From NCBI GenBank assembly GCA_949840605.1, contig CATKXN010000002.1:1-62322 (forward strand): a stretch of DNA of 62,322 nt. The letters are read 5' to 3'. Position 1 is the first letter of the stretch. Each line of letters starts with the position of its first letter. A model generated the notes under the pieces. It had not been told where the DNA came from, searched no databases, and saw nothing but the letters and a program-made list of their open reading frames with translations. Of the stretch, positions 35,146 to 43,521 are shown piece by piece. Made by a program: the position numbers and the translations under genes. This DNA is from an uncultured Alistipes sp. Lineage in GTDB: Bacteria > Bacteroidota > Bacteroidia > Bacteroidales > Rikenellaceae.

Positions 35146-35859
35146 TTAAATGGTGTATTTCTGCTCCTCGCTCAGGTTCTGGCCGACGGCGAAGACCTCG
35201 GCGGCGAAGAGGATCAGAATACCCATGATGATCATGGCGTAGGAGATGTGGAATCCTGTGTTCACGCCGTATCCGCTTCCGGCCAGCAGCTCGGCGGCGC
35301 GGCTGTTCATGGCCCAGTTCACGGTGTCGCCGATCAGTTCGGCGAAGATGGTCAGCAGACCGATGGTGCGCAGGTACCAGACGTTCCGTTTGTCGAGCGT
35401 GCGCTCCTCGCGGATCGAACGGCGCAGCGAGTGGATGATGACGAACATCAGCACGATGATGCCCAGGTAGAGCAGCGGTACGAGCATCACCAGCGCGTAG
35501 AGCCAGGCGCTGCCGCCCACCGAGCGGAACGCCAGTCCCACGGGCGAAGCCCCCGGGGTGTCCTGTTTGACGATCAGTCCGAGCCGTTTGACGCTGGCGT
35601 CGATCTCCATGCCGGGGGCGGCCGGGATCGCGACGGTGTTTCCGGGCTGTCCCGTGATCTGGATGTCGCTCAGCATGTAGATCATGCGGGGAATCCCCGA
35701 TTTCCAGTTCTCGGCGATGTCGTTGCCCATCTCGACGCCCTCGGCGGCGCCCCGCGTGAAATTGGGCAGGATGCCGTGTGCGATGCTTGCCACGAGTACG
35801 ATGAAAAACGTAATGTAGATGACCAGCAGGCGCTGCAGGAGCGGTTTTTTATTTTGCAT
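35146..35859 (-). CDS. DUF2975 membrane protein
   Basis: Four membrane helices: LLVIYITFFIVLVASIAHGIL near the N-terminus, LYALVMLVPLLYLGIIVLMFVII, LRTIGLLTIFAELIGDTVNW, and YAMIIMGILILFAAEVFAVG at the end, with a 90-residue extracytoplasmic loop between the first two. DUF2975 proteins are the usual partners of the small HTH gene that follows. The start is set at 35859 because the longer frame from 35898 would overlap the -7 promoter box. Confidence 0.85.
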   Translation of the reverse strand: MQNKKPLLQRLLVIYITFFIVLVASIAHGILPNFTRGAAEGVEMGNDIAENWKSGIPRMIYMLSDIQITGQPGNTVAIPAAPGMEIDASVKRLGLIVKQDTPGASPVGLAFRSVGGSAWLYALVMLVPLLYLGIIVLMFVIIHSLRRSIREERTLDKRNVWYLRTIGLLTIFAELIGDTVNWAMNSRAAELLAGSGYGVNTGFHISYAMIIMGILILFAAEVFAVGQNLSEEQKYTI

Positions 35860-35886
35860 CTCTCTTTCTTTTGGTTTTATCAGATG

Positions 35887-35894
35887 CAAATATA
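35887..35894 (-). promoter_or_regulatory. -7 box (TATATTTG) of the DUF2975-HTH operon
   Basis: Exact TAnnTTTG on the minus strand, 28 bases from the chosen start, with a GTTG 18 bases further upstream as a weak -33 element. It rules out the upstream ATG at 35898. Confidence 0.65.
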
Positions 35895-36095
35895 CCATAT
35901 ATTTTCGAAAAACAACTGATATTTATCGTTTTTCGATAAAAATGATTGACCGAGCCGAAAATTCGGTGTTGTGTGACATCTTCAAGGAATTCGAAACGAG
36001 TCGCGCTGAGTTGTCTATCAGCTGGTTTCGATGCGAAAAGCCGGTGGCTGTGCCGACCGGCATGGCGGTGAGGGCCGAAAGTAGGGAAATTTTCG

Positions 36096-36103
36096 TATAT
36101 TTG
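36096..36103 (+). promoter_or_regulatory. -7 box (TATATTTG) of the acyl-ACP thioesterase gene
   Basis: Exact TAnnTTTG 28 bases before the ATG at 36131. No TTTG is present at the expected -33 distance. Confidence 0.6.
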
Positions 36104-36130
36104 CCTGCATAATCGTTAAAATGCAAGCGA

Positions 36131-36859
36131 ATGACGGAAAAATCACGCTATGACTACCGGGTCGAACCCCAGGATGTGGACTTCACGCTGCGGGCGACGA
36201 TCCCCTCGCTGGGGGCTGCGATCCTCAATACCGCAGGCGCCGACGCCCACGGCAAAGGCTTCGGCGTCGATGCGCTGAATGCCGACAACCACTCGTGGGT
36301 GCTTTCGCGCATGGCCGTGGAGTTCGACTGCCAGCCCGTGCAGTACACCGATTACGAGGTTGCGACGTGGATCAGCGACTACGGGCGTGTGCTTTCGACG
36401 CGTAATTTCACGCTGACGGACGCGGCTTCGGGCCGCGAATTCGGCCGGGCCGTGACGCAGTGGGCGATGATCGATCTGCAGAGCCGTTCGGCGATCGACC
36501 TGTCGTGGGTGGGCGACGCCCACGCCGACGCCATCGTCGACGCTGCGCCCCCGACGGACAAACCGCGCAAGATCCGCGCGGTGAATCCTACGGAGACGGT
36601 CGAACATCGCGTCGTGTACAGCGACATCGACTTCAACCGCCATGTCAATACGATGCGCTATATCGAAATGATGCTCGACATGCTTCCCGTCGACATGCTG
36701 ACCCGGGAGGCTCCCGTGCGGCTGGACATTCACTTCCTGAAAGAGTGCCGTTTCGGGCAGACGCTGACGGTAGGGTGCGAGCGTAGGGAGCGTTCGGCGC
36801 TGTTCGAGATTTCGGCCGACGGCGCGGCGGCCGTGCGTGCCTCTATCGAATGGAAATAG
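36131..36859 (+). CDS. acyl-ACP thioesterase (FatA/FatB-like)
   Basis: Hydrolyses acyl-ACP to free fatty acid in the cytosol. The 242-residue protein is a double hotdog: the first half has NHSWVLSRMAVEFDCQP and the second half VEHRVVYSDIDFNRHVNTMRYIEMMLD, whose D-x-N-x-H-V-N arrangement is the catalytic segment of plant-type acyl-ACP thioesterases. Length matches bacterial members. The 230 bases before it contain the divergent DUF2975 promoter and its own -7 box but no other gene. Confidence 0.92.
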   Translation: MTEKSRYDYRVEPQDVDFTLRATIPSLGAAILNTAGADAHGKGFGVDALNADNHSWVLSRMAVEFDCQPVQYTDYEVATWISDYGRVLSTRNFTLTDAASGREFGRAVTQWAMIDLQSRSAIDLSWVGDAHADAIVDAAPPTDKPRKIRAVNPTETVEHRVVYSDIDFNRHVNTMRYIEMMLDMLPVDMLTREAPVRLDIHFLKECRFGQTLTVGCERRERSALFEISADGAAAVRASIEWK

Positions 36860-36932
36860 GTCCGTGCGGCGTGTTGCGCCGGCGGCATGTGGAACGGGTT
36901 TTGCAGCTGACGCGGCAAAACCCTATTTCATT

Positions 36933-37475
36933 ATGGAAAGCGCGACTGAAACACAAGCACAGAACAAGTATCAGGTGAGCATCGACCTGCTGAACGATGC
37001 CGTGGGCAAGGAGATCGCAACCTCGCTGCAGTACATGTATTTCCACACCCATTTCGAGGACGACCGCTACCAGTACCTCTCGAAGATCATGCGCGAGATT
37101 TCGATCGCCGAGATGCGTCATATCGAGGAGTTCTCCGACCGCATTATGTTCCTGCAGGGCGACGTGGACATGAACGCGTCGTTCCGTACCAGGCAGGTCA
37201 CCGACGTCAAGGAGATGCTGCGCCTGGCCATGCAGCTGGAGCAGAGCACGATCGACAGTTATAACGAGGCCTCGCGCATAGCCGCCGAGCACAAGGACGC
37301 CGTGACGCACAAGATGTTCCAGGACATCATCGTCGAAGAGGAGCAGCATCTCGACACGTTCCGCACCGAGTTGCAGAACCTGCTGGACTACGGCGAGGAG
37401 TACCTGGCCCTGCAGTCGGCCGCCGGCAGCAAGCGCACATCGAAGAGTTTCGGTCACCCGGGCGGCGGCGAATAG
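36933..37475 (+). CDS. ferritin-like (bacterioferritin-type) protein
   Basis: A four-helix diiron protein of 180 residues from MESATETQAQNKYQV. Ligand candidates are the Glu in LLNDAVGKEIATSLQYMY, the ExxH pair in IAEMRHIEEFSDR, the Glu in MQLEQSTIDSYNEA and the ExxH pair in IIVEEEQHLDTF. These match the ferroxidase centre of bacterioferritins, which oxidise and store iron and consume peroxide. The longer frame from 36837 is rejected: its extra 32 residues (RRVAPAACG...) look like untranslated sequence. The tail KSFGHPGGGE is unusual. Confidence 0.88.
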   Translation: MESATETQAQNKYQVSIDLLNDAVGKEIATSLQYMYFHTHFEDDRYQYLSKIMREISIAEMRHIEEFSDRIMFLQGDVDMNASFRTRQVTDVKEMLRLAMQLEQSTIDSYNEASRIAAEHKDAVTHKMFQDIIVEEEQHLDTFRTELQNLLDYGEEYLALQSAAGSKRTSKSFGHPGGGE

Positions 37476-37496
37476 CCTCCGTTCGCGGATAAAAAC

Positions 37497-37530
37497 TTCG
37501 GGACTCCTGCAAAGGGGCCCCGATTTTTTT
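37497..37530 (+). terminator. terminator after the ferritin-like gene
   Basis: An imperfect GC stem (TTCGGGACTCC with GGGGCCCCGA) is followed by seven T, directly before a TATATTTG box. Confidence 0.6.
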
Positions 37531-37531
37531 G

Positions 37532-37539
37532 TATATTTG
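37532..37539 (+). promoter_or_regulatory. -7 box (TATATTTG) upstream of the GT4 gene
   Basis: Exact TAnnTTTG. No -33 TTTG at correct spacing. If used, the leader to the ATG at 37696 would be about 150 bases and contain two palindromes. Confidence 0.45.
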
Positions 37540-37597
37540 TTTCAGGAAATTCCGTATGACCGGGCGAATCGTGTATTTTGCCGTTTGTCGCTTAAGC

Positions 37598-37642
37598 CCC
37601 CGCCGAGGCGGGGCGGATTTGTAAACACGGCGGAACGCCGTG
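37598..37642. repeat. palindromic element resembling the one at 11590-11652
   Basis: CCCCGCC-GA-GGCGGGG (37598-37613) followed by CACGGCG-GAA-CGCCGTG (37626-37642). The same two-hairpin layout is present at 11590-11652, so this is probably a dispersed chromosomal element. The remaining 50 bases up to the GT4 start hold nothing I recognise. Confidence 0.5.
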
Positions 37643-37695
37643 CATATCGAGCGGTCGGAGCCATAGGGCAATGCGGATCACTGTGAGATACCGAT

Positions 37696-38841
37696 ATGAT
37701 GAAAATAACGATTTTAGGACCTGCGCATCCCTACCGGGGCGGCCTGGCGTCGATCATGGAGATCATGGCCCGCACATTCCAACGGCGGGGCGACGAGGTC
37801 GACATCAAGACCTTTACGCTGCAATATCCCTCGCTGCTGTTTCCGGGCCAGAGCCAGACGGTTGCGACGCCGTCCCCCGCCGACCTGCGCATCTGCCGGT
37901 GCGTCAATACGATGAATCCCCTGAACTGGGTTCGCATAGGCCGCCGTATCCGGCGCGAGCGTCCCGATTTCGTGCTGATGAAGTATTGGACGCCCTTTAT
38001 GGCGCCCTGCTTCGGCACCATCGCCCGGCTGGCCCGCGGCAACGGCCACACGAAAGTGCTGTGCCAGATCGACAACGTCGAACCCCACGAGCGTCACCTG
38101 ACCGATAAGCCCTTCAACCGCTACTTCCTGCGTTCGGTGGACGGGTTCGTCTATATGTCCGAGCAGGTCCGCAGCGAGTTGAAGACATATACCGACGCCC
38201 CGGCGCTCTTTTCGCCGCACCCGCTGTTCGAGAATTTCGGCGAACGGGTCGCGCGTTCCGAAGCCTGCGTGCGGCTGGGACTGGACCCTGCGAACCGCTA
38301 CTCGCTTTTTTTCGGACTGATCCGCGACTACAAGGGCCTCGACCTGCTGCTCGATGCGTGGGCGCGGCTCAAATGCGCCGGGCGGACCGAAGGCCGCCGG
38401 CTGATCGTGGCGGGGGAGTTCTACACCGCCAAGGAACCCTATCTGAAACAGATCGCCGACAACGGCCTGCAGGAGGAGGTGCTGCTGCATGACCGTTTTA
38501 TTCCCGACGACGAGGTGAAATATTATTTTTCGGCGGCCGATTTCGTCGTCCAGCCCTACAAGTCCGCCACGCAGAGCGGTGTGACTCAGATCGCCTACCA
38601 GTTCTGCGTGCCGATGGTCGTCACGAAGGTCGGTGGGCTGGCCGAGATCGTTCCCGACGGCCGGGTGGGGCATGTCTGCGAACCCACGGCTGAAGGGGTT
38701 GCCGACGCCATCGGACGGATGTACGAAGGGGATGCGCTGCAGCGCTTCCGGGAAAACTGCGTCGAGGAACGCCGACGCTTCTCGTGGGAGGAGATGTGCA
38801 ACCGCATTACGGAGCTCTACCGGGCGGTCGCTTCGGAATAG
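37696..38841 (+). CDS. family 4 glycosyltransferase (group 1)
   Basis: GT-B fold retaining glycosyltransferase of 381 residues. The N-terminal domain opens ITILGPAHPYRGGLASIMEIMA with the Gly-rich acceptor loop. The C-terminal nucleotide-sugar domain has SLFFGLIRDYKGLDLLLDAW, HDRFIPDDEVKYYFSAADFVVQPYK, and SATQSGVTQIAYQFCVPMVVTKVGGLAEIV with the E-x7-type donor-binding pattern (here GGLAEIV). It has no membrane helices, so it works at the cytosolic membrane face. It precedes three more glycan genes on the same strand, though the next has its own promoter. Confidence 0.9.
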   Translation: MMKITILGPAHPYRGGLASIMEIMARTFQRRGDEVDIKTFTLQYPSLLFPGQSQTVATPSPADLRICRCVNTMNPLNWVRIGRRIRRERPDFVLMKYWTPFMAPCFGTIARLARGNGHTKVLCQIDNVEPHERHLTDKPFNRYFLRSVDGFVYMSEQVRSELKTYTDAPALFSPHPLFENFGERVARSEACVRLGLDPANRYSLFFGLIRDYKGLDLLLDAWARLKCAGRTEGRRLIVAGEFYTAKEPYLKQIADNGLQEEVLLHDRFIPDDEVKYYFSAADFVVQPYKSATQSGVTQIAYQFCVPMVVTKVGGLAEIVPDGRVGHVCEPTAEGVADAIGRMYEGDALQRFRENCVEERRRFSWEEMCNRITELYRAVASE

Positions 38842-38901
38842 GCGGGGAAATTCCGGCTGTCACTTTTTCGCCGTTTTGTTGGTTATTCGGACGAAATGGC
38901 C

Positions 38902-38909
38902 TATCTTTG
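38902..38909 (+). promoter_or_regulatory. -7 box (TATCTTTG) of the GT87-GT2 gene
   Basis: Exact TAnnTTTG with TTTG at 38875-38878 (23-base spacer, slightly long). It supports the GTG at 38938 as start, giving a leader near 20 bases. Confidence 0.6.
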
Positions 38910-38937
38910 CCGGACCTAACTCTTACTCCTTACTATT

Positions 38938-40014
38938 GTGGCGTCACAATCGATCGATCTGAAAGCCATGTTGCTGAATCCCCGTGTGGTACTGGCGGTG
39001 TGGTTGCTCTGTACGGTCTGGATCTGCATCACGCAGTCGCTGGCCGGACCTCAGAACTACAACAATTTTCTGGTTTTCCGTGGGGCGTTCGACCATCTGT
39101 TCTCCTCGCTGCCCCTTTACGAGCCCTATCCGCTCGAATACGGCGACATTTATCACTACGGGCCTGTGTTCGCCTTCATCATCGCGCCGTTCGCCATCTT
39201 GCCGCCCTGGCTGGGCATGTCGCTGTGGTGCGTGAGCCTCTCGCTGCTGCTCTATTGGGCCGTCCGGCAGCTGCCGATCCCCGTAGCGCTGGCAAGCCTC
39301 GTTTTGTGGCTGGCGCTCAACGACTTCTATGGAGCCGCGTTCAAACAACAGTTCAACATCGCCGTCGCAGCGCTGGTCATCGGTTCATTGGCCATGATCG
39401 AGAAACGCCGTGAAGGATGGGCCGCGCTGTTCATCGTCATAGGCACCCTCGTCAAGGTCTACGGAATCGTCGGGCTGGCCTTTTTCTTCTTCGTGCGGCG
39501 CAAAGGACGTTTCATCGGCTATATGGCGTTGTGGAGCGCCGTGGCCCTGCTGCTGCCGCTGCTGTTTGTCAGCCCCGAGTACCTCTGGTCGCAGTATCTG
39601 GCGTGGTTCGTCGACCTCACGGAGAAGAACGCCCAGAACATGTTCTGCGCCTATACGAACATCTCGCTGGTGGGCTGCGTGCGTAAGATCAGCGGTTCGG
39701 AGGCCTATTCCGACCTGCTGATCATCGTCCCCGCCATGGTGTTGTTCCTCCTGTCCTACCTGCGCATCGGGCAGTACCGGCACCTCAGCTACCGCCTGAC
39801 GGTGCTGGCTTCGCTGCTGCTGTTCATCGTGCTGTTCAGCAGTGGCAGCGAACACAGCGGTTATGTGATCGCCGCGCTCGGCATGGGTATCTGGTGGGTG
39901 AATTTCCCCCCCCCTCACGTGGATGGCTTACGTGGACGCTGCTCCTACTGGCCCTGTTCGCCAGTTTCTCCTATAATCTGCTCCCGACCAAATTCTACCG
40001 TGGCGTTTTCGTAG
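38938..40014 (+). CDS. GT87 (DUF2029) membrane glycosyltransferase, N-terminal part of a frameshifted GT87-GT2 fusion
   Basis: From a GTG start, about 320 residues of genuine GT87 (DUF2029) sequence: helix LAVWLLCTVWICITQSLAG, the extracytoplasmic PYPLEYGDIYHYGPVFAF segment with the conserved acid, and eight or more further helices to VIAALGMGIWWVNF. The frame then passes a run of nine C (39906-39914) and ends in 37 residues rich in C, R, S and P (HVDGLRGRCSYWPC...) that look like out-of-frame reading. With one more C, or two fewer, the frame would continue into the remaining helices and the GT2 domain. GT87 enzymes move mannose or similar sugars from polyprenyl-phosphate donors on the outer face of the membrane. 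Confidence 0.8.
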   Translation: MASQSIDLKAMLLNPRVVLAVWLLCTVWICITQSLAGPQNYNNFLVFRGAFDHLFSSLPLYEPYPLEYGDIYHYGPVFAFIIAPFAILPPWLGMSLWCVSLSLLLYWAVRQLPIPVALASLVLWLALNDFYGAAFKQQFNIAVAALVIGSLAMIEKRREGWAALFIVIGTLVKVYGIVGLAFFFFVRRKGRFIGYMALWSAVALLLPLLFVSPEYLWSQYLAWFVDLTEKNAQNMFCAYTNISLVGCVRKISGSEAYSDLLIIVPAMVLFLLSYLRIGQYRHLSYRLTVLASLLLFIVLFSSGSEHSGYVIAALGMGIWWVNFPPPHVDGLRGRCSYWPCSPVSPIICSRPNSTVAFS

Positions 40015-40865
40015 CCTACGCGCTGCGTTCGCTGCCGTTCTTCGCCATCTGGCTCCACTGCATCCGGAGGCTGTGGCGCGAGGATTTCGCCGTCACGGAC
40101 GTCCTGCTCGGTTACAGGACCCTGCCGGATACGACCGCTGCGGAGCCCCGTCCCGCACGGCCGGGCGACGGGCTCGACATCGTCTGTCCGTGTTACAATC
40201 CGGCTCCGGAGTTCGTTCCCGCACTGGCCCGGTCCTATGCGGAACTTTGTGCGCACTATCCGGACAAACTCCTCCAGCTGATTGTCGTCAACGACGGTTC
40301 TCCGCACAATTTCGGCGAAGCACAGCGCGAGGCGCTGCGGCAGGCCGTTCCGGACGTCCGGATCGTCGACATTCCGCACGGCGGCAAGGGGGCCGCCATC
40401 CGCGCCGGAATCGCGCAGTGCCGGGCTCCCTATACCGTCTATACGGATATCGACATGCCCTATACGACGGAGTCGATGTGCGAGGTGATCGACCGCGTGT
40501 TCGCCGGGGCCGACGTGGTGATCGCCGTGCGCAACGCGAGCTACCATTCGCAGCTATCGCTCCTGCGCAAGTCGATGTCCTATGGATCGAAACTGCTCAA
40601 CCGCCTCTTCCTCGACATTCGCCACACCGATACGCAGGGCGGTCTGAAAGGCCTTTCGCCCCGCGCCCGGGCGGTCATGCTGCGTACGCGCATCTCCGAT
40701 TTCCTGTTCGACACCGAATTCGTCGTTCTCGCCGCGCGTGACGGGCGACTGCGGATCGAAGAGGTCGAGACCATGCTTCGCGACGGAGTCGTCATGTCGG
40801 CGATGTCTCCGCGGGTGCTGTTCCGTGAATTGAATAACTTTTTCCGCATCGCCGTTCGCCTATGA
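39894..40865 (+). CDS. C-terminal part of the GT87-GT2 fusion: last GT87 helices plus a GT2 domain
   Basis: This frame has no convincing start of its own; it begins mid-helix around a GTG just before the C-run. It reads WLTWTLLLLALFASFSYNLLP and VAYALRSLPFFAIWLHCI (the expected last GT87 helices), a linker, then a GT2 domain of about 240 residues: LDIVCPCYNPAPEFVPAL, QLIVVNDGSPHNF, HGGKGAAIRAGIAQC, VYTDIDMPYTTESM (DXD-like) and SYGSKLLNRLFLDIRHTDTQGG. The GT2 part resembles polyprenyl-phosphate sugar synthases. Rejoined with the upstream frame, the protein would be about 642 residues. It overlaps the deacetylase start by ATGA. Confidence 0.8.
   Translation: MGEFPPPSRGWLTWTLLLLALFASFSYNLLPTKFYRGVFVAYALRSLPFFAIWLHCIRRLWREDFAVTDVLLGYRTLPDTTAAEPRPARPGDGLDIVCPCYNPAPEFVPALARSYAELCAHYPDKLLQLIVVNDGSPHNFGEAQREALRQAVPDVRIVDIPHGGKGAAIRAGIAQCRAPYTVYTDIDMPYTTESMCEVIDRVFAGADVVIAVRNASYHSQLSLLRKSMSYGSKLLNRLFLDIRHTDTQGGLKGLSPRARAVMLRTRISDFLFDTEFVVLAARDGRLRIEEVETMLRDGVVMSAMSPRVLFRELNNFFRIAVRL
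39906..39914 (+). repeat. C9 homopolymer at the frameshift point
   Basis: Nine consecutive C in codons for F-P-P-P. The count leaves the GT87 and GT2 halves in different frames; ten or seven would join them. Such tracts are classical slippage sites and also classical sequencing-error sites. Confidence 0.9.
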
Positions 40866-41641
40866 CTGTGACACTCGGTTTCGACGTCGAGGAGTTCGAT
40901 TTCCCGCTCGAAAGGGGCCGCGAGATCGATTTCGGCACCCAGCTTTCGGTCAGCGCCGAAGGGCTGGAATTCCTGCTGGACCTGCTTTCGCGGCTGGGCG
41001 TGCGGGCCACGTTCTATACGACGGCCAATTTCGCCCTCCACCGCGCGGACCTCGTTCGCCGCATCGTCGCCGGAGGGCACGAGGTGGCTTCGCACGACTA
41101 TTGCCACGGGCTGACCGCCGGGTCCGATCCAGCCGGCAGCCGCCGGGTGCTGGAAGAGCTGACCGGACGGCGCGTCGTCGGCTACCGCGCCCCGCGGCTG
41201 GCCGTCGCTTCGGCGGCGGCACTCCGGGACGCCGGTTACGCCTACAACTCGTCGGTCAATCCGACGTGGATTCCGACGCGCTACAACAACCTCCGGGCCC
41301 CGCGCTCCGTGTCGCGCGAGGAGGGACTGATCGTCTATCCCGTTTCGGTCTCCGCGCCTTTCCGCGTACCGCTGTTCTGGATTTCGCTGCACGTCATGCC
41401 GCTGCCGATTTACCGTTGGCTGTGCCGCAGCGCCCTGCGCCGCGACGGGCACCTGAACCTCTATTTCCATCCGTGGGAGTTTTCCTCGAGACTGGGCGAC
41501 CCGGCTTTCGGGGTTCCGGGCTATCTCACGCATTGTTCGGGAGCGAAGCTGCAACAAAAATTCACCCGGCTGCTGGAGTGGCTGAAAACCCGCGGCTGTC
41601 GTTTCGCGACCACCCGCGAATACCTCGGCTGCGATGAGTAG
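40862..41641 (+). CDS. polysaccharide deacetylase (NodB-type, DUF3473-like)
   Basis: A 259-residue NodB-fold hydrolase starting in the ATGA overlap with the preceding gene. Catalytic elements are VTLGFDVEEFDF (Asp base and metal Asp/Glu), GHEVASHDYCHGL (the metal His pair H-x3-H), VVGYRAPRLAVA (motif with R and P) and HLNLYFHPWEF with the catalytic His near the C-terminus. It probably removes an acetyl group from a lipid-linked sugar or glycan in the same pathway as the flanking transferases. No signal peptide is visible, so the substrate is presumably cytosolic-side. Confidence 0.9.
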   Translation: MTVTLGFDVEEFDFPLERGREIDFGTQLSVSAEGLEFLLDLLSRLGVRATFYTTANFALHRADLVRRIVAGGHEVASHDYCHGLTAGSDPAGSRRVLEELTGRRVVGYRAPRLAVASAAALRDAGYAYNSSVNPTWIPTRYNNLRAPRSVSREEGLIVYPVSVSAPFRVPLFWISLHVMPLPIYRWLCRSALRRDGHLNLYFHPWEFSSRLGDPAFGVPGYLTHCSGAKLQQKFTRLLEWLKTRGCRFATTREYLGCDE

Positions 41642-42044
41642 GGCGAGGAGGCTGCTCCGGTCGCTTTACGAGAGCCCGTTCGTGCGCTTCGCCGCCGTGG
41701 GAGGCGTCGCCACCGGTGTCAATTATGCCGTTTATGTCGTGCTGGTGCGCTGTTTCGACGACCTCTGGCCGGCTGTGGCCTACGTCTGCGCTTTCTGCGT
41801 CAGCATCGTCTGCAACTTCGTGCTGTCGAGTTATTTCACGTTCCGGGTACGGCCTTCCGTACATCGCGCCGTGCGGTTCCTGGCGGCCCATCTCATCAAT
41901 CTCGTGAACGAACTGGTGCTGCTCGAGGTCTGGTTGTGGGCCGGCGTTCCGAAACTCTATGCGCCGTTGTGCGTCTTTCTGGTCGCATTCCCGGTCAATT
42001 TCCTGATGGTGCGCTTCGCCCTGCGCGGGCGTCTGAAACCCTGA
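41634..42044 (+). CDS. GtrA-family membrane protein (putative polyprenyl-phosphate-sugar flippase)
   Basis: A 136-residue four-helix protein of the GtrA type: FVRFAAVGGVATGVNYAVYVVLV, VAYVCAFCVSIVCNFVLSSYFTF with the typical N-F and Y-F-T-F residues, FLAAHLINLVNELVLLEVW and LYAPLCVFLVAFPVNFLMVRF. GtrA proteins are thought to flip polyprenyl-phosphate-linked sugars. Its start overlaps the deacetylase by eight bases, so it is translated with that operon. Together with the GT2 and GT87 modules it makes a Gtr-like three-part glycosylation set (inference). Confidence 0.9.
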   Translation: MSRARRLLRSLYESPFVRFAAVGGVATGVNYAVYVVLVRCFDDLWPAVAYVCAFCVSIVCNFVLSSYFTFRVRPSVHRAVRFLAAHLINLVNELVLLEVWLWAGVPKLYAPLCVFLVAFPVNFLMVRFALRGRLKP

Positions 42045-42052
42045 AAGAAAGA

Positions 42053-42090
42053 ACCCTGCCGCGCCAACGCGCGGCAGGGTCTCCTTCTTC
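42053..42090 (+). terminator. terminator of the glycan operon
   Basis: ACCCTGCCGCGC, loop CAAC, GCGCGGCAGGGT: a perfect 12-bp stem followed by a pyrimidine-rich tail (CTCCTTCTTCATTT). It lies between the convergent gtrA and MFS genes. Confidence 0.8.
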
Positions 42091-42113
42091 ATTTATTCGG
42101 GGTGTAGCTTGGG

Positions 42114-43502
42114 CTACTTCTTGATATTGGGCAGTTCCAGCCCGTATTTCTTTTTCCGGTCTTCGGCCTTGAGCCAGATACCCAGCAGCATGGCCAGCAC
42201 GCCGCATGCGACGAAGATCAGCATCGGGCGGGTGTAGTCGTAGGGCGCTCCGGCGGCCCGGTTGGCGTTGAAGTATTTGAGCGCGAATCCGAAGAGCATC
42301 GGGAAAAGGCACAGTCCGATGTTTTGAATCCAGAAGATCAGCGAATAGGCCGAACCCAGGTAACGCGTCTCCACGATCTTGGGAACCGAAGGCCACAGCG
42401 CCGCCGGAACCAGCGAGAACGAGATGCCGAGCAGGACGATCGAGCCGTAGGCTATGGGCTTGCTCGGGAACGCCGGGAGTACGAACGCGAAGGTCAGGTG
42501 GCAGACGATCATAAGCACGGCGCCGAGAATGAGCATCGTGGCGCCCTTGCCCTTATGGTCGAGGTAACGGCCCAGGAACGGGGTGATGGCCGCCGCGCCC
42601 ATCGGGAACCAGCGGAAGATGTCGGCGGCGGTCTGCGCCGAGACTCCGAGGTTGCTCTCCAGCATATTCGTGGCGAAACGCTGGAAGGGGAAGATGGCCG
42701 AATAGTAGAGCACGCAGAGGAACGCGATGATCCAGAACACCTTGCTGCTCAGGATGTATTTCAGGTCGCTGACCTTGAATTCCTCCTCGCTGCCGCCTCC
42801 GCCCCGGCTGTTGAGGCCCAGCTGTCTGTCCAGCTTGCGGTCCATGACGGAGAAGATCACGAAGGTCAGCAGGCCGATCAGCAGCAGCACGGTGCAGAAT
42901 GCCACGGGGCGCACGACCGTGGCGGGAGCCATGTCGGCCAGCCAGGGCGAGATCGAGAAGATCGCGAAGACGCCGACGCGCGCGATGGCCATTTCGAGTC
43001 CCATGGCCAGGGCCATCTCCTTGCCCTCGAACCATTTGGCGATGGCTTTCGAGACGGTGATGCCGGCCATCTCCATGCCGCAGCCGAAGATCATGAAGCC
43101 CAGCGACGCCAGTTTGGCCGACGCGGGGAACGAGGTCCACCACGAGCCGAGCCACATTTCGATACCCGAACCTGCGAACGAATCGCTCACGGCGTAGTAT
43201 TTCAGACAGGCTCCGATGAACATCAGCGATGCCGACAGCTGGCCGGTGAACCGTACGCCCATCTTGTCGAGGATGATGCCTGCGACGATGAGGAATCCGA
43301 AGACGTTGAGGATGAACTCCGAACTGCCGTACATGCCGAATACGTCGGGCGTCCACCCGCGCTGAGCCTCGATCATGCTCTGCAGCGGCGACATGAGGTC
43401 GACGAACATGTAGCCGAAAAACATCGTGGATGCGATGAGCAGCAACGCCGTCCATCGTGCGACGGGCGAATCGTTGAGTTTGCGTTGGATAGTTTCTACC
43501 AT
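42114..43502 (-). CDS. MFS transporter
   Basis: A 462-residue twelve-helix major facilitator protein. The loop 2-3 motif is represented by GIILDKMGVRFTG, and later GRYLDHKGKGATM repeats the pattern in the second half. A charged central loop (DRKLDRQLGLNSRGGGGSEEEF) separates the six-helix halves, and the C-terminus is basic. It resembles the MFS group with MFSD1-like and OFA-like members; the substrate is unknown. It follows the TPR gene by 19 bases on the minus strand, so era, the TPR gene and this carrier may be co-transcribed. Confidence 0.85.
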   Translation of the reverse strand: MVETIQRKLNDSPVARWTALLLIASTMFFGYMFVDLMSPLQSMIEAQRGWTPDVFGMYGSSEFILNVFGFLIVAGIILDKMGVRFTGQLSASLMFIGACLKYYAVSDSFAGSGIEMWLGSWWTSFPASAKLASLGFMIFGCGMEMAGITVSKAIAKWFEGKEMALAMGLEMAIARVGVFAIFSISPWLADMAPATVVRPVAFCTVLLLIGLLTFVIFSVMDRKLDRQLGLNSRGGGGSEEEFKVSDLKYILSSKVFWIIAFLCVLYYSAIFPFQRFATNMLESNLGVSAQTAADIFRWFPMGAAAITPFLGRYLDHKGKGATMLILGAVLMIVCHLTFAFVLPAFPSKPIAYGSIVLLGISFSLVPAALWPSVPKIVETRYLGSAYSLIFWIQNIGLCLFPMLFGFALKYFNANRAAGAPYDYTRPMLIFVACGVLAMLLGIWLKAEDRKKKYGLELPNIKK

Positions 43503-43521
43503 TATTTTTGTTTGTATTGAG

